A DNA stretch of 46,182 nucleotides from an uncultured Chloracidobacterium sp. (GCA_937966115.1 CALCKX010000055.1:1-46182), one strand, 5' to 3'. Counted from the first letter of the stretch, positions 7,824-17,232 are shown. Program-made: numbers and translations. The notes: generated by a model not told the origin, from the sequence alone.

Positions 7824-8291
7824 CTAATCGCGAAAGGCGGCGCGCTCAATTTTTTTCCAGAAGGGCATGAATCGCTTGGGCGTTGGGCCATTGTACGGAA
7901 CGAGCTTAGGCTTTGGGAACTGGCGAACCGTCAGCCCGCGCTGCTCGAGTCGGGTGACAAGCTGCCGATACCGTGGCGCGTAGGTTTCCGTGACCGCCAC
8001 GCGCGTCGCCCCCCGGGACTGGCAAAAGTCCAGAATTTCCTCGGCGACCTTGCCGCGGCGCAGCTCCTTGTCCGGGTTAGGGATGCGCTCGTAGAGATCA
8101 ACGATGCACTCGTAGATGAAAAACAGCCGCTTAAATGTCAGGCGGTACTGGCTTGTCAGCAACGCCTCGTCGAAGACGAAGATGACCGGCGCCGCCGGAT
8201 ACGCCTGCAACGCCGCGTCCTGCGGCGAAAGCGAGTCGCCGTGCAGCCAGACGCAAACGGCGGAGGCGGCTTCAATGGGTTCTTGCGGCAT
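7824..8291 (-). CDS. Photolyase/cryptochrome-like alpha/beta domain protein
   Basis: The protein has 155 residues from the ATG at 8291; the frame is open further upstream, into the end of mnmA, with only a TTG at 8339. It opens with AVCVWLHGDSLSPQDAAL then PAAPVIFVFDEALL, which resembles the first strands of the photolyase N-terminal alpha/beta domain. Later SFKRLFFIYEC-like text and RRGKVAEEILDFCQSRGATRVAV fit the same Rossmann-like fold. The FAD-binding helical domain of photolyases is absent, so it cannot be a complete photolyase. Small stand-alone relatives occur in other bacteria, as far as I recall, with no known role. It lies between mnmA and the phosphoesterase gene, on the same strand. 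Confidence 0.5.
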   Translation of the reverse strand: MPQEPIEAASAVCVWLHGDSLSPQDAALQAYPAAPVIFVFDEALLTSQYRLTFKRLFFIYECIVDLYERIPNPDKELRRGKVAEEILDFCQSRGATRVAVTETYAPRYRQLVTRLEQRGLTVRQFPKPKLVPYNGPTPKRFMPFWKKIERAAFRD

Positions 8292-8392
8292 AGAGGTCTC
8301 GAGTCCGGCGACGAGCGGGGCGCCCGGAGTATGGGCCAACCGGCAGTGCCAGGCAATAGGAAAGTGTTTTTCGAGCAGGGCCGCGCAAGCGT

Positions 8393-9571
8393 CTAGCCTG
8401 CCGCTAGGATCCAGCCGCCGCCCAAGACGCGCTCGCCATCGTAAAAGACGACGGCTTGACCAGGCGTGATGGCCTTCTGCGGCGTGTCGAAAACGACCTG
8501 CGCGTCGCCGTTGGGCAGCGGGCGCGCGGTCGCGGGCGCTTCCTCGTGGCGGTAGCGGATCCGGGCCGCGCAGCGGAGCGGCGCGGACAGCGCTTCTAGG
8601 GCAATCCAGTTGAGGCAGGTCGCCGTCAGCGACTTGCCCGGCAAGTCTTCTTCCGCGCCAACGATCACTCGCCCCCGCGCCGCGTCAATGCCGACGACAT
8701 AGAGCGGGCGACCATCGCCCAAGTTCACGCCGATGCCCCGTCGCTGTCCGATGGTGTAGCGATGCGTGCCGGCGTGCCGCCCCAAGACGCGCCCGTCCGT
8801 CGTGACGATGTCGCCTGGCTGCGGCAGGTTGCGGCGCAGACCGAGCTGCGTCAGCGGGCCAGTGACAGGCGACTGCGGGCGTCCGTCAACCTCGCCGCCG
8901 GCTTCGGCCACGTAACGCTCGATGAAGCGCGCGTAGTCGCCGTCGGGAATGAAGCAAATTTCCTGGCTTTCAGCTTTTTCGGCAGTCGGCAGCCCGTTGC
9001 GCCGGGCAATCTCGCGGGTTTCAGCCTTGGAAAGCTCGCCCAGCGGGAACAGGGCGCAGGCAAGCTGCGCCTGGGTCAGCTCAAACAGAAAGTAGGACTG
9101 GTCTTTGCGCGAGTCGCGGCCCTTGAGCAGCTCCCAGCGCCCGGTCGCGTCGTTGAACTGGACGCGGGCGTAGTGGCCAGTGGCGACCTTGGTCGCGCCG
9201 ACATCGCGGGCGAGCGCCACAAGCGTGTCAAACTTCATCCGGCTGTTGCAGGCGACGCACGGGCTAGGCGTGCCGCCGTTGAGGTAGCTCACGACAAACG
9301 GGCGGACGACGCGCGCTTCAAAGTCGTCCTCGAAGTTGAGGACGTAAAAGGGAATGCCCAGCAGGTCGGCGACCGCCCGCGCGTCATACAGATCATCAAG
9401 CGAGCAGCAGCGCGAGGGCAGCGGGTTGCCTTCGGCGTCCACGTTGAGGCGGCGCTGATTCCAAAGCTGCATGGAGAAACCGACGATGTCGTGACCTTGC
9501 TCCTTGAGCAGCGCGGCGACCGTGGAGCTATCCACGCCGCCCGACATGGCGACGGCAATACGCTCGGTCAT
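8393..9571 (-). CDS. mnmA: tRNA-specific 2-thiouridylase MnmA
   Basis: This 392-residue enzyme puts sulfur on uridine 34 of tRNA for Lys, Glu and Gln, using ATP and a persulfide relay. The PP-loop SGGVDSS is at residues 10-16. The catalytic Cys lies in [12 protein letters not shown] (C105/C108), and the second Cys is C206 in [12 protein letters not shown]. The C-terminal domain ends in [15 protein letters not shown], as in the family. A strong ribosome site (AAAGGAGG) precedes the ATG. A TATAAT box on the same strand lies about 70 bases upstream. It is the first gene of a five-gene minus-strand run. Confidence 0.97.
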   Translation of the reverse strand: MTERIAVAMSGGVDSSTVAALLKEQGHDIVGFSMQLWNQRRLNVDAEGNPLPSRCCSLDDLYDARAVADLLGIPFYVLNFEDDFEARVVRPFVVSYLNGGTPSPCVACNSRMKFDTLVALARDVGATKVATGHYARVQFNDATGRWELLKGRDSRKDQSYFLFELTQAQLACALFPLGELSKAETREIARRNGLPTAEKAESQEICFIPDGDYARFIERYVAEAGGEVDGRPQSPVTGPLTQLGLRRNLPQPGDIVTTDGRVLGRHAGTHRYTIGQRRGIGVNLGDGRPLYVVGIDAARGRVIVGAEEDLPGKSLTATCLNWIALEALSAPLRCAARIRYRHEEAPATARPLPNGDAQVVFDTPQKAITPGQAVVFYDGERVLGGGWILAAG

Positions 9572-9641
9572 CGCTCCTTGCCTCCTTTCCAGGGCATTGG
9601 CTTTTCGCTCTGGGGTATCGCGCGCCAGCGACGAGTCACCA

Positions 9642-9647
9642 ATTATA
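9642..9647 (-). promoter_or_regulatory. Perfect -10 box (TATAAT) upstream of mnmA
   Basis: Read on the minus strand, the bases are TATAAT, followed by an AT-rich patch in otherwise GC-rich DNA. A weak TTGGTT lies 14 bases further upstream, which is too close for an ideal -35. The leader to mnmA would be about 65 bases. Confidence 0.5.
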
Positions 9648-9674
9648 GCGCGCGCGACACGATAACCAAGCCGC

Positions 9675-9704
9675 CCTGGCGCTCGCTTGCCAAGCGGCGC
9701 CAGG
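9675..9704. other. 13-bp stem-loop in the mnmA-typA divergent region
   Basis: CCTGGCGC (9675-9682) pairs with GCGCCAGG (9697-9704). After one bulged T, CGCTT pairs with AAGCG around the loop GCC. It could be a 5' leader structure of the typA transcript, or a cruciform/operator between divergent genes. A T-run (7 T) follows about 55 bases later, too far for a simple terminator. Confidence 0.55.
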
Positions 9705-9784
9705 CTGGGCGTGGAAAGTCGGGTGGCGGCGCCTGCGGAAGTGCGCTAGCCTACGCCCTTTTTTTGAACCTTTCAGGCCCCGGC

Positions 9785-9816
9785 GGCTTGGACGCCAAGC
9801 GGCTTGGACGCTAAGA
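9785..9816 (+). repeat. Tandem 16-bp repeat, each unit a small hairpin, at the typA ribosome site
   Basis: GGCTTGGACGCCAAGC (9785-9800) is followed directly by a copy with two changes (9801-9816). The first unit folds GCTTGG/CCAAGC around ACG. The second can fold CTTGG/CTAAG with one G-U pair and runs into the AAGAGG ribosome site (9813-9818). Confidence 0.7.
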
Positions 9817-9826
9817 GGTACGCCCT

Positions 9827-11638
9827 GTGGAAAGTCGCGCCGATATTCGCAACGTCGCCATCATCGCTCACGTTGACCATGGCAAAACCACGCTGGTGGA
9901 CGCGCTGCTGCGTCAGTCAGGAACCTTTCGCGTGAACGAGAAAGTCTCCGAGCGCGTGATGGACAACCTTGATCTGGAGCGCGAGCGGGGCATCACCATC
10001 ATGGCGAAAAACACCGCCGTGCGCTATGGCGACGTCAAAATCAACATCGTGGATACGCCGGGCCACGCCGATTTCGGCGGCGAGGTGCAGCGCATTCTGA
10101 AGATGGTGGACGGCGTCATCCTGCTGGTGGACGCCTCGGAAGGGCCGCTGCCGCAAACGCGCTACGTGCTTTCCAAAGCGCTTGAGCTCAACCTCAAGGC
10201 GATTGTCGTCATCAACAAGATTGACCGCCCCGACGCGCGCATTCAGGAAGTCGTCAATGAGGTTTACGACTTGTTCATTGACCTGGACGCCAACGAGGAG
10301 CAAATCGAGTTTCCGATTGTTTATACGATTGGACGCGACGGCATCGCCAAGCGCCGCCCGGAAGACGCGGCTTCCGACTTGCGCGTTCTCTTCGAGCAAA
10401 TCATCGAAACCATTCCCGCGCCGCCCAACCGGCGGCAGGAGCTGCTGCAAGTCTTGGTCACCAACATCGGCTATGATGAATATGTCGGACGCCTCGGCAT
10501 CGGGCGCATCGTCGCCGGCGAAATCGCCGTCGGGCAGCCGGTCACGCTGTGCAAGCGCGACGGCTCGCTCGAAAAGCACCGCGTCACGCAGCTTTACGCG
10601 TTTGAGGGCCTGAAGCGCGCGCCTTGCGAGCGCGCGACATCGGGCGACATCATCACCGTCGCCGGCATTCCCGACATCAACATTGGCGAAACCATAGCCG
10701 ACGCCGAGCAGCCGAAGGCGCTGCCGTTGATCCAGATTGACGAGCCAACCATCTCGATGGTGTTTGGCGTCAACACGTCGCCCTTTGCCGGTCGCGAGGG
10801 CAAGTACGTGACATCGCGCCAGATACGCGAGCGGCTGGACAAGGAGCTGCTCGGCAATGTGTCCATTCGGGTCGAGGACACCGATTCGCCGGAAGCCTTC
10901 AAAGTGACCGGTCGCGGCGAGTTACAGCTTTCCATCCTCATCGAGCAAATGCGCCGCGAAGGGTATGAGCTACAGGTGTCGAAGCCCGAAGTCGTGACCC
11001 GCCGGGAAAACGGCGCGCTGCAGGAGCCCATCGAGCTGGCCGTGGTGGATTGCCCGGATGCGTTCGTTGGCGTCATCACGGAGGCCATGGGGCGCCGGCG
11101 CGGCATCATGACGAAGATGATCAACCACGGCACGGGACGGGTGCGCATGGAGTTTGAAATCCCGTCGCGCGGGCTGATTGGCTTTCGCTCGGAGTTTCTC
11201 ACTGATACCAAGGGGACGGGCCTGCTCAACACGATGTTCCTGCGGTGGGACAACTGGCTGGGGCCGATTGCCTCGCGCCTAAACGGCGTTTTGGTGGCGG
11301 ATCGGGCTGGCGAGGCCACGGCCTACGCCCTTTACAACTTGCAGGAGCGGGGCGAGATGTTCGTCAAGCCGGGCACGGCGGTTTACGAGGGCATGATCGT
11401 GGGCGAGAACTCGCGCGAGAACGACCTCGACGTCAACGTCGTCCGCGAAAAGAAGCTGACCAACATGCGCGCTTCGACCGCCGACGAAGGCATCCGCCTC
11501 GTGCCGGCGCGCGAGCTTTCGCTCGAGCAGGCGCTGGAGTTCATTGCCGATGACGAGTTGGTTGAAGTGACGCCGACCGCGATTCGCCTGCGCAAGCGGG
11601 CGCTCGCCGCCAACCTGCGCCCCAAGCGGAAAGAATAG
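9827..11638 (+). CDS. typA: Ribosome-associated GTPase TypA/BipA
   Basis: This 603-residue translational GTPase starts at GTG 9827, eight bases after AAGAGG. G1 is AHVDHGKTT, switch II is [13 protein letters not shown], and G4 is VINKIDR. After the EF-G-like domains comes the TypA-specific C-terminus with [16 protein letters not shown] and [21 protein letters not shown]. It binds the 70S ribosome and helps assembly of the large subunit, notably under stress or cold. It is separated by 60 bases from the downstream lolD-like gene and probably shares its transcript. A small tandem hairpin repeat precedes its start. Confidence 0.97.
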   Translation: MESRADIRNVAIIAHVDHGKTTLVDALLRQSGTFRVNEKVSERVMDNLDLERERGITIMAKNTAVRYGDVKINIVDTPGHADFGGEVQRILKMVDGVILLVDASEGPLPQTRYVLSKALELNLKAIVVINKIDRPDARIQEVVNEVYDLFIDLDANEEQIEFPIVYTIGRDGIAKRRPEDAASDLRVLFEQIIETIPAPPNRRQELLQVLVTNIGYDEYVGRLGIGRIVAGEIAVGQPVTLCKRDGSLEKHRVTQLYAFEGLKRAPCERATSGDIITVAGIPDINIGETIADAEQPKALPLIQIDEPTISMVFGVNTSPFAGREGKYVTSRQIRERLDKELLGNVSIRVEDTDSPEAFKVTGRGELQLSILIEQMRREGYELQVSKPEVVTRRENGALQEPIELAVVDCPDAFVGVITEAMGRRRGIMTKMINHGTGRVRMEFEIPSRGLIGFRSEFLTDTKGTGLLNTMFLRWDNWLGPIASRLNGVLVADRAGEATAYALYNLQERGEMFVKPGTAVYEGMIVGENSRENDLDVNVVREKKLTNMRASTADEGIRLVPARELSLEQALEFIADDELVEVTPTAIRLRKRALAANLRPKRKE

Positions 11639-11698
11639 CCAAGCGGAAAGCGCGCTTCCCTTCGCCGCGCGGCGGCCAGAGCCAGACCACCCCAGCCT

Positions 11699-12397
11699 GT
11701 GCTTATCGTCAACGATCTGTCCTATCAGTACCCGGGCGCGGCGGGGCGCCCGCCGCTGGTTATCTTCGAGCGCCTGTCGTGGTCGGTGGAAACGGGCGCG
11801 TCCGTGGCCATTGTCGGGGCGTCGGGCGTTGGCAAGTCCACGCTGCTGCACGTCCTGGGCGGGCTGGACGCCCCGGCGGGCGGCGAAGTGCTAGTGGCGG
11901 GCGCGTCGCTGTGGGCTTTGTCCGCGCCGGCGCGCGCGCGCTTGCGCAATCAGGCGATTGGGTTCGTTTTTCAGTTCCACCATCTGCTGCCGGAGTTCAC
12001 GGCGCTAGAAAACGTCGCGCTGCCGATGCGCATCGCCGGCGTCGGGGCGGCCGAAAGCCGCCGGCGAGCCATGGCGCTGATCGAGCGGGTTGGGCTAGGC
12101 GACCGCCAGAGCCATTTGCCGCTGGAGCTTTCCGGCGGCGAAAGCCAGCGGGTCGCGCTGGCGCGGGCCCTGGCCAACGCGCCGCCGCTGCTGCTGGCGG
12201 ACGAGCCGACCGGCAACCTCGACGAGCGAGCGGCGGCCGACGTTCTCGCGCTGCTGCACCAGCTCCAGCGCGAGCGAGACCTGACGCTAGTCATGGTGAC
12301 GCATGACTTGAAGCTGGCGGCGACCTGCGACGCTGTCTGGCGGCTAGAGCGGCGGCAGCTCGCTCCCGCGCCGGCGGCGCCGTTTCGCGGTTGCTAA
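11699..12397 (+). CDS. lolD: ABC transporter ATPase, LolD type
   Basis: This 232-residue ATPase starts at GTG 11699. Walker A GASGVGKST is at residues 40-48, the Q-loop at VFQFHHLLPEFTALENVALPM, the signature LSGGESQR at 144-151, Walker B LLLADEPTGNLD at 164-175 and the switch His in MVTHD at 202. The QFHHLLPEF text is characteristic of LolD, which powers release of lipoproteins from the inner membrane together with LolC/E. The permease genes are not in this window, and MacB/FtsE-type relatives share most motifs, so the name is probable rather than certain. Confidence 0.8.
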   Translation: MLIVNDLSYQYPGAAGRPPLVIFERLSWSVETGASVAIVGASGVGKSTLLHVLGGLDAPAGGEVLVAGASLWALSAPARARLRNQAIGFVFQFHHLLPEFTALENVALPMRIAGVGAAESRRRAMALIERVGLGDRQSHLPLELSGGESQRVALARALANAPPLLLADEPTGNLDERAAADVLALLHQLQRERDLTLVMVTHDLKLAATCDAVWRLERRQLAPAPAAPFRGC

Positions 12398-12442
12398 GCC
12401 GCGCGCGGTCGAATAGCTTCAGGGCGGTTGGCTTGGTGGCTT

Positions 12443-12994
12443 ATGCGCGTCATCGCCGGTATGCACAAGGGCAAGCGGCTGCGCAGCGACGAAGGGCTGC
12501 AAACGCGCCCGACTTCCGACCGCTTGCGAGAAACGCTCTTCAACATCCTCGCGCCGCGCATTGGCGCCGCGGGCTTTCTCGACCTGTGCGCCGGCTCGGG
12601 CGCCGTGGGAATCGAAGCCCTCAGTCGCGGCGCGGCCCAGGCGACTTTCGTCGAGCATTCGCGGCGGGCGCTCGTGGCGCTAATGGAGAACTTGGCCCGG
12701 TGCGGCATCGGCGATGAGGCTGAGATCGTGCAGCGGGACGCCCTTGGGGCCGTCAAGCAGTTCATCCAAACGGGGCGGCGCTTTGACTTTATCTTTTGCG
12801 ACCCGCCGTACGCCTCGCCCATTTACGCGCCGCTGCTCGAGCTGTTGGGCGCGCAGCCGCCGCTCAGCGAAGACGGCTGGCTGATTGTCGAGCACCACGC
12901 CAAGCGCCCGGTGGCGGAAACGGTCGGCGCGTTGCGCCGCTTCCGCGCCGTTCAGCAGGGAGAGTCCACGCTAAGCTTCTTCGGATTCCTGTGA
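12443..12994 (+). CDS. rsmD: 16S rRNA (guanine966-N2)-methyltransferase RsmD
   Basis: This 183-residue SAM-dependent methyltransferase starts at the ATG 12443 (MRVIAGMHKGKRL, the usual RsmD opening). Next come RPTSDRLRETLFNIL, the SAM loop FLDLCAGSGAVGIEALSRG and the catalytic FCDPPYASP, where DPPY contacts the target base. It methylates G966 of 16S rRNA in the small subunit. Its last 24 bases overlap, tail to tail, the end of the convergent CorC-type gene. The TGA stop is at 12992-12994. Confidence 0.93.
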   Translation: MRVIAGMHKGKRLRSDEGLQTRPTSDRLRETLFNILAPRIGAAGFLDLCAGSGAVGIEALSRGAAQATFVEHSRRALVALMENLARCGIGDEAEIVQRDALGAVKQFIQTGRRFDFIFCDPPYASPIYAPLLELLGAQPPLSEDGWLIVEHHAKRPVAETVGALRRFRAVQQGESTLSFFGFL

Positions 12995-14254
12995 AGTTGG
13001 CGCGGCCCGGCGCAGCCGCACCCGCCGGATTGCGCGCCCGTCGCTTTCCAGAACCTCGACTTCGAGGCCGCGGACAATGAAATGCTCGCCCGTGGATGGC
13101 ACTCGCTCCAGCTCGGAAACAATGAAGCCGTTGACGGTTTGAAAGTCGTCGCCCGATAGCTCGCGCTCCATCATGACTTCGACCTTGCGAATTTCCGCGC
13201 TGCCCCGCACCAGCCAGCTGCCATCGGTTTCGAGCAGCGCGTCGCTATCTTCCGGCGGCTGATCCTCGTCCTCGATTTCGCCGACGATTTCCTCGAGGAT
13301 GTCCTCGATGGTGACGAGTCCCGCCACGTCGCCATACTCGTCAATCACCAGCGCGATCTGCATCGCCGACTTGCGCATGTCTTCCAGCAGGTCGGCGATG
13401 CCCTTGCTCTCGGGAACGAAGTAGGCCGGACGCGCAATCTCGCGCACCAGCGCGTGTTCGCGGCCAGCGAGCAGGCAGTGCAGCGCGTCGCGGATGAACA
13501 CGATCCCCACGATGTCGTCGGAATCCTGCTCGAAGACCGGCAGGCGGGAGTGGCGCTCGCGGGTCATCGTTTCGCCGGCTTCGCGCACGGTGGCGGAAGC
13601 GCGCACGGAAACGATGTCCGGGCGCTGCGTCATGATTTCGCGGACGGCCGTATCGCTAAACTCGATCACCGATTGAATGAGCTCGCCTTCTTCCTCCTCG
13701 ATGATGCCGGCTTCCTCGCCGACATCAATCAGCGCCTGAATGCTCTCGCCTTCGGTCGGCGGCAGCGAATCGGGCGTGAGGCTGCGCTCCGGCTCGACGC
13801 GAAAGCTGCCAATGAGGCGGCGCATGGGGCGCACGACGGGCTGGACGGCGTTGAAATACAGCCGAAACCAGGGAAGCAGCCGCAGCAGGTAAGCTTCGGG
13901 CTGATTTTGCACGAGGATGCGCGGCAAGATTTGGCGCGCCGGAATGACCAGGAACAACACGGCGCCAAGCGCCGCCGGAAGCGCCAGCGGCGATGAAAAG
14001 CGTTGCGCCAGAAAGACGGCGACGGCCGTGATCGCGAGCGTGCCAGTCTGAAGCCCAAGCGATAGGCTCAGCCAAAACTCCAGCCGATGGCTGAGCAGGT
14101 GGCGCAAGAAAGCGCGTTGCCGGGATTCATCTGGCATCTCGGCTGCCAGCGACCGCAGCGTGACTTCCGAAATCGAGCCGTGGGCGCTTTCAACCAGAGC
14201 CAGAAAGAACAACCCGCCGGCGGTCATGAGCGCGAGGGCTAGCGCATATTCCAT
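12971..14254 (-). CDS. CNNM/CorC-type CBS-domain membrane protein
   Basis: The ATG at 14254 gives 427 residues; the frame is open to 14311. The N-terminal third is a DUF21/CNNM membrane domain with three or four helices (MEYALALALMTAGGLFFLAL at the start, then LGLQTGTLAITAVAVFLAQ and ALGAVLFLVIPARQILP). Then come two CBS domains (MTQRPDIVSV; FVPESKGIADLLEDM with ALVIDEYGDVAGLVTIEDILEEIVGEI) and a CorC/HlyC C-terminal domain (TVNGFIVSELERVPSTGEHF). Such proteins handle Mg/Co transport or sensing and are often mislabelled hemolysins. It follows ybeY on the same strand (70-base gap), a pairing common in bacteria. Confidence 0.88.
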   Translation of the reverse strand: MEYALALALMTAGGLFFLALVESAHGSISEVTLRSLAAEMPDESRQRAFLRHLLSHRLEFWLSLSLGLQTGTLAITAVAVFLAQRFSSPLALPAALGAVLFLVIPARQILPRILVQNQPEAYLLRLLPWFRLYFNAVQPVVRPMRRLIGSFRVEPERSLTPDSLPPTEGESIQALIDVGEEAGIIEEEEGELIQSVIEFSDTAVREIMTQRPDIVSVRASATVREAGETMTRERHSRLPVFEQDSDDIVGIVFIRDALHCLLAGREHALVREIARPAYFVPESKGIADLLEDMRKSAMQIALVIDEYGDVAGLVTIEDILEEIVGEIEDEDQPPEDSDALLETDGSWLVRGSAEIRKVEVMMERELSGDDFQTVNGFIVSELERVPSTGEHFIVRGLEVEVLESDGRAIRRVRLRRAAPTSQESEEA

Positions 14255-14324
14255 AGACCAACGGGCGTTGCTCGAACAGCGACGCAAAAACGACAAGCCT
14301 GACCGTGCCAACCGGCCGAGCGAG

Positions 14325-14837
14325 CTACCACGCAGGCGGCGATGCCAAAAGCTGTCGCCGCAACCGACGTTCGAGACGCGTCATTTGCCCCGCGTCGGTC
14401 TCGTGGTCGTAACCACACAAGTGGATGACGCCATGAATGACGAGTCTTTGAATTTCCTCCGCGAATGTCAAGGCATGGCGTTCGGCGTATCGCCGGGCGG
14501 TTGGCGCGGCGATGACCACCTCGCCCAGCAGCGGGCGCTCGCCATCCAGGGCGGTCGCCGGTTGATTGAAGAACCAGGCTTCGCGCTGGGCCGGCGTCTG
14601 ACCATAGGGCGATGGGAGCGCCAGGTGGACGAATGACAAGACATCGGTCGGCGCATTGACGCTCCGGTACGCCTGATTGAGCCGACGCATCGGCTCGTCG
14701 CCGATGAATGCGATGTTGGCGTCCACGGCGGCGGCGAGCCGCGGGCGCAAGACAGCCTCCAGCGTCGCCTGCGCGAGCCGCGCGACCGCGGCGCGGTCAA
14801 TGCGTTCACGGCGCTGACGGTTGACAACGTGGATCAT
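14325..14837 (-). CDS. ybeY: Endoribonuclease YbeY
   Basis: This 170-residue protein starts at the ATG 14837 (MIHVVNRQRR). The zinc site HGVIHLCGYDHE is complete (three His), and the upstream LNQAYRSVNAPTDVLSF and LLGEVVIA segments are family hallmarks. YbeY is a zinc-dependent RNase for 16S rRNA 3' maturation and ribosome quality control. The usual neighbour phoH/ybeZ is not here; only the CorC-type gene follows. A loop of about 22 residues lies between DVLSF and the LLGEVV strand and contains the sequence PYGQTPAQREAWF. The 186 bases upstream hold no gene I can support. Confidence 0.93.
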   Translation of the reverse strand: MIHVVNRQRRERIDRAAVARLAQATLEAVLRPRLAAAVDANIAFIGDEPMRRLNQAYRSVNAPTDVLSFVHLALPSPYGQTPAQREAWFFNQPATALDGERPLLGEVVIAAPTARRYAERHALTFAEEIQRLVIHGVIHLCGYDHETDAGQMTRLERRLRRQLLASPPAW

Positions 14838-15023
14838 GGGCGGCGGGCATCTGCGCTTTGGCTGGTCTGGCTCGCGGCGCGCTTGGCTCTTGTTCTTCGC
14901 GCATCGCAAGCGCTCATGCAAGCCCTCAGCCGCGATTTACGCTCCCTTTGCGAGCGATCGCCGGCGGCGCGGCGCTCAGTCCGCGCCGCCCGGCGGCGGT
15001 TCCGGCGGCGCGCCCAAAAGACG

Positions 15024-16988
15024 CTAGTCAGCGGCTTCTTGAAGCGGCAAGGCGATGGTGAAGCTCGTGCCGACGCCAAGCTGGCTCTCAACCCGCGCGT
15101 CCCCGCCGTGGGCGGCGACAATGCTTTTGACAATGGAGAGTCCCAGCCCGACGCCAACCCCCATGCGGTGGTTACGCGACTGCCGATAAGCGTCGAAGAC
15201 GTAGGGCAAGTCTTCGGGCGGAATGCCGATGCCGGTATCCGTCACGCTGATTTCAATGAAGTCGCGGCCAATGTTGACGCCGCTGCCATTGACCACTGCG
15301 GCGCTGACCGTGACGCGTCCGTCCTGCGGGGTGAATTTGACCGCGTTGGCGAGGAGGTTACCCACGGCGCGCAGCAGCTTGCCGCGATCAGCCTGGAGCG
15401 GCGGCAATGGAAACGCGTTGAAGGGCTGATACTTCAGGGCTACGCCCTTGCGCTCGGCTTCCGGGCGAATCATCTCCATTGCCTCGGCGACCATTGCGGC
15501 GACATCCAGCGGAGCGCGCTCCAGCGTCACGCTGGCTTCCTCGGCCCGGTAAACTTCCTGAACCTCGCTGAGCAGGTTGAGCGCCCGCTCGAGGCTGTTG
15601 CGCGCCACGCCGACCAGGCGGCGCGTGTCCTCATCCAGCTTGTCGGCCGCCTCGAACAGCTCCAGCGCGCTGTAGACGCATCCCAGCGGCGACCGCAGGT
15701 CGTGAACCAGCATGGCCGCGAAGCGCGCCTTGAGACGATCCAGCTCGCGGAGCTTCGCGTTGGCCTCCGAAATATCGGCGTTCAGCTTCTGCAACTTGGT
15801 TTCGGCCGCCTTGCGATCCGCGATGTCGCGCAAGCGAAACAGCAGCTCGCTGACGGCCTCCCCGCGCTGCACCGGCGCGACCCGTCCGGCGCGCCACGAT
15901 AGCCGTCCGTCCGGGAGGCGGAGTTGGGCTTCAAAGGAAACCGGTTGCTCGGTCGCGGCGACTTGGCGCATGACTTCGCGCAGGGCGTGGGCGTCAACCA
16001 CGCAGTCGAGCAGGTTGCGCCCGATGAGGTCGCTGGCCTGATAGCCCTGATCGGCATGGTTCACATACGTCACTTCGCCATTGAGCGTCGTGCAGATGAG
16101 GAGGTCGGGGGCGCTCTCGACGAGTGACCGAAAGCGGGCTTCGCTTTCCGCGAGCTGAGCGCGCAGGCGGTTGAGCGCCGTCATATCCGTCGCCGCCGCG
16201 ACAACGCGACGCTGTCCGTCAATCGTCGCGAGGCTGAGCGAAAAGGTCATCTCTTGGATTTGCCCGGCGCTTGAGCGGGTCGCTATGTCAAACGCTTGCG
16301 GCGCGATGTCTTGCTGCAAGGAGGTCAAAATGAGCTGCGGCAGCGTCCGGTCAAGCCAAAGCTCCAAGTTGCCAAAGGATTGGCCCTGCAACGCCGCGCG
16401 CGGATAGCCGGTCAGGCGCTCGAAAGCGGCATTGACTTCAATGATCTCCCCGGTTAGCGCGTCGAACAGGCAGCCCGGCAGCGGATTGAGGTCGAAAAAC
16501 TGCCGAAACCGCTCTTCGCTGGCCCGCAGCGCCGCCTCGGCGCGCTTGCGCTCGGTGACATCCCTGGCTACGCCCGCCAGGCGCGCGGGCCGACCGACAT
16601 CATTGGGAACCGGAAAGACGCTTTCTAAAATCCAGCGCGTTTCCCCATCGGGGCGACGGATGCGATACTCGGTATCCGCGCCATCCAGGCGGATTCGCGC
16701 CGCCGCCCACCGCTCGCGGTCATCTGGGTGAACTGCGGCGGCAATTCGTTCCGGCTCGCGCATCCCAAGGTCGCCAGAGAAGCCCCAAACCGTCTCAAAC
16801 GCTTGACTGATATACAGCGGAGCGCCTTCCGGCAGCGCGGCGATCCAGAAGACATGGCTTGGATTGTCAGCGGCCGGGCGCGGCGGCGGCGCGCCGGCAG
16901 GCGATGGGCGGGCGTCGCCGTCGCTTGGAAAAGCGCCTGGACAAACATTGAAAGCCTGCGCGGCTCGTGATTCGGATAAGAGCGACAT
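15024..16988 (-). CDS. Three-PAS sensor histidine kinase
   Basis: This 654-residue protein from ATG 16988 (preceded by AGGAAGG) has no membrane segment, so it should sense in the cytoplasm. Three PAS domains span about 44-150, 156-275 and 280-398, each followed by a C-terminal helix such as DVTERKRAEAALRASEERF. A coiled coil (400-420) leads to the dimerisation helix with the phospho-acceptor His in MLVHDLRSPLG (H429). The ATPase domain has NLLANAVKFTP (N box), DTGIGI (G1) and GVGLGLSI (G2). No receiver is fused and none is adjacent on this strand. The gene diverges from a second, larger kinase across a 350-bp gap, so the two may be co-regulated. Confidence 0.9.
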   Translation of the reverse strand: MSLLSESRAAQAFNVCPGAFPSDGDARPSPAGAPPPRPAADNPSHVFWIAALPEGAPLYISQAFETVWGFSGDLGMREPERIAAAVHPDDRERWAAARIRLDGADTEYRIRRPDGETRWILESVFPVPNDVGRPARLAGVARDVTERKRAEAALRASEERFRQFFDLNPLPGCLFDALTGEIIEVNAAFERLTGYPRAALQGQSFGNLELWLDRTLPQLILTSLQQDIAPQAFDIATRSSAGQIQEMTFSLSLATIDGQRRVVAAATDMTALNRLRAQLAESEARFRSLVESAPDLLICTTLNGEVTYVNHADQGYQASDLIGRNLLDCVVDAHALREVMRQVAATEQPVSFEAQLRLPDGRLSWRAGRVAPVQRGEAVSELLFRLRDIADRKAAETKLQKLNADISEANAKLRELDRLKARFAAMLVHDLRSPLGCVYSALELFEAADKLDEDTRRLVGVARNSLERALNLLSEVQEVYRAEEASVTLERAPLDVAAMVAEAMEMIRPEAERKGVALKYQPFNAFPLPPLQADRGKLLRAVGNLLANAVKFTPQDGRVTVSAAVVNGSGVNIGRDFIEISVTDTGIGIPPEDLPYVFDAYRQSRNHRMGVGVGLGLSIVKSIVAAHGGDARVESQLGVGTSFTIALPLQEAAD

Positions 16989-17232
16989 GGCGAAGCGGAC
17001 CTTCCTGTGTGGGTTAGCAAGCGCGCCGCCGGCGCGGCTCAGGGATGTCGGCGGCGCCCTGGCCGCTGGCGGGCGCCGTATCCTGTGACAGCTCAATCAC
17101 GCTAGCGGAAAATTTGGCGGGAGCGTGTCACGGAGCGGAACTCGCGCCCTGGCTCGCCGGCCGGGCGACGACGGGCCGTTCAGCGGGTTTGCCTTCTTGC
17201 TTGCCGTCGGCGTTGTCAGTATCTTGGCTATC

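Noticed and set aside
12971-14254. Hemolysin
   Set aside because: The domain order is CNNM, paired CBS and CorC_HlyC, a family tied to magnesium/cobalt handling; the hemolysin name is historical.
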